Shown: positions 63,883 to 64,000 of the stretch, piece after piece | Layout: every line of letters starts with the position of its first letter | Position numbering within the stretch: position 1 is the stretch's first letter | Assembly (NCBI GenBank): GCA_963753955.1 | Contig: CAVWEM010000020.1 | Span: forward strand, 81,357-145,356 | Direction: 5' to 3' | Length of the DNA stretch: 64,000 nt | Origin: Methylumidiphilus sp963753955 | GTDB lineage: Bacteria > Pseudomonadota > Gammaproteobacteria > Methylococcales > Methylococcaceae | Translations under genes and position numbers: made by a program | The notes under the pieces: model-generated | Databases searched by the model: none | Seen by the model: only the letters and a program-made list of their open reading frames with translations | Told to the model about the DNA's origin: nothing

Positions 63883-64000
63883 AACTGAAGAGTTTGATCA
63901 TGGCTCAGATTGAACGCTGGCGGCATGCCTAACACATGCAAGTCGGGCGGCAGCGGGTAATGCCTGCGAGCGGCGGACGGGTGAGTAACGCGTAGGAATC
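63883..64000 (+). rRNA. rrs: 16S ribosomal RNA, 5' end
   Basis: The conserved 5' end AACTGAAGAGTTTGATCATG then GCTCAGATTGAACGCTGGCG is present, with the universal GACGGGTGAGTAACGCG before the window ends. Only the first 118 nt are inside. The sequence type (GGCATGCCTAACACATGCAA) fits gammaproteobacteria. Confidence 0.97.

Noticed and set aside
63526..63941. Coding genes before the 16S gene
   Set aside because: Several open frames exist, but they cover the rrn promoter and the 16S 5' end and reflect base composition.
1..64000. CRISPR arrays and tRNA genes
   Set aside because: No set of regularly spaced repeats and no cloverleaf with a GTTCGANTC-type arm was seen on reading. A tRNAscan run would settle the second point.

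Overview
The window comes from the chromosome of an aerobic gammaproteobacterial (type I) methanotroph, most likely a member of Methylococcaceae. The evidence is a complete pmoCAB operon for particulate methane monooxygenase, whose copper ligands sit at the positions known from Methylococcus, and a set of housekeeping genes of gammaproteobacterial type (gltBD, trpS, mrcB, recJ, alaC-hom-thrC, zapA/6S RNA/ygfB-pepP-ubiH). The family placement is inference from recalled sequences, not from a search. The last 118 bases are the 5' end of a 16S rRNA gene, preceded by a recognisable rrn promoter and boxA.

Layout. 0-8 kb: trkH, gltD and gltB on the minus strand (ammonia assimilation, K+ uptake). 8-20 kb: a UbiF-type hydroxylase, a cyclic-nucleotide-binding/rhodanese protein, trpS, envelope lipoproteins, a tandem pair of small secreted helical proteins whose 5' leaders are also duplicated, a PepSY protein, a TonB-dependent receptor, a ComEA-like protein and a CDF metal exporter. 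19.4-24.5 kb: fccAB-type sulfide dehydrogenase, then pmoCAB with promoter, strong ribosome binding sites and terminator. 25-39.5 kb: RhlE helicase, Mn (TMEM165/GDT1) and Zn (ZIP) transporters, smr, surE-pcm, dusA, a lipid-A-type glycosyltransferase, a 5'-nucleotidase, a K+ channel, and alaC-hom. 39.5-46.5 kb: an accessory region, much of it AT-rich, holding hom and thrC apart. It contains a retropepsin-like protease, a PD-(D/E)XK-like nuclease with an internal stop, a Sel1 lipoprotein, a palindrome cluster, a PLD-like protein and a decayed toxin-antitoxin scar. After thrC come a TIR-macro fusion protein and a DUF1810 protein, a plausible two-gene NAD/ADP-ribose-based defence cassette. 46.5-57.7 kb: recJ, mrcB, VapBC-like genes, hemH, folE, an IS4-family element with perfect 9-bp target duplications, a hicA remnant, a family-2 glycosyltransferase, purM and a CDP-alcohol phosphatidyltransferase. 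57.9-64 kb: Spy-like protein, DUF4404, cytochrome c, EVE protein, 6S RNA, zapA, ygfB-pepP-ubiH, rrn.

A caution runs through the window. About fifteen conserved genes are broken by one-base shifts or single in-frame stops (the rhodanese protein, the CDF exporter, surE, a glycosyltransferase, vapC, folE, the transposase, hicA, cytochrome c, EVE, zapA, pepP, ubiH and others). Several are normally important genes, so uncorrected sequence errors are at least as likely as true decay. The pmo, glt, trpS, thrC, recJ, mrcB and purM frames are intact.
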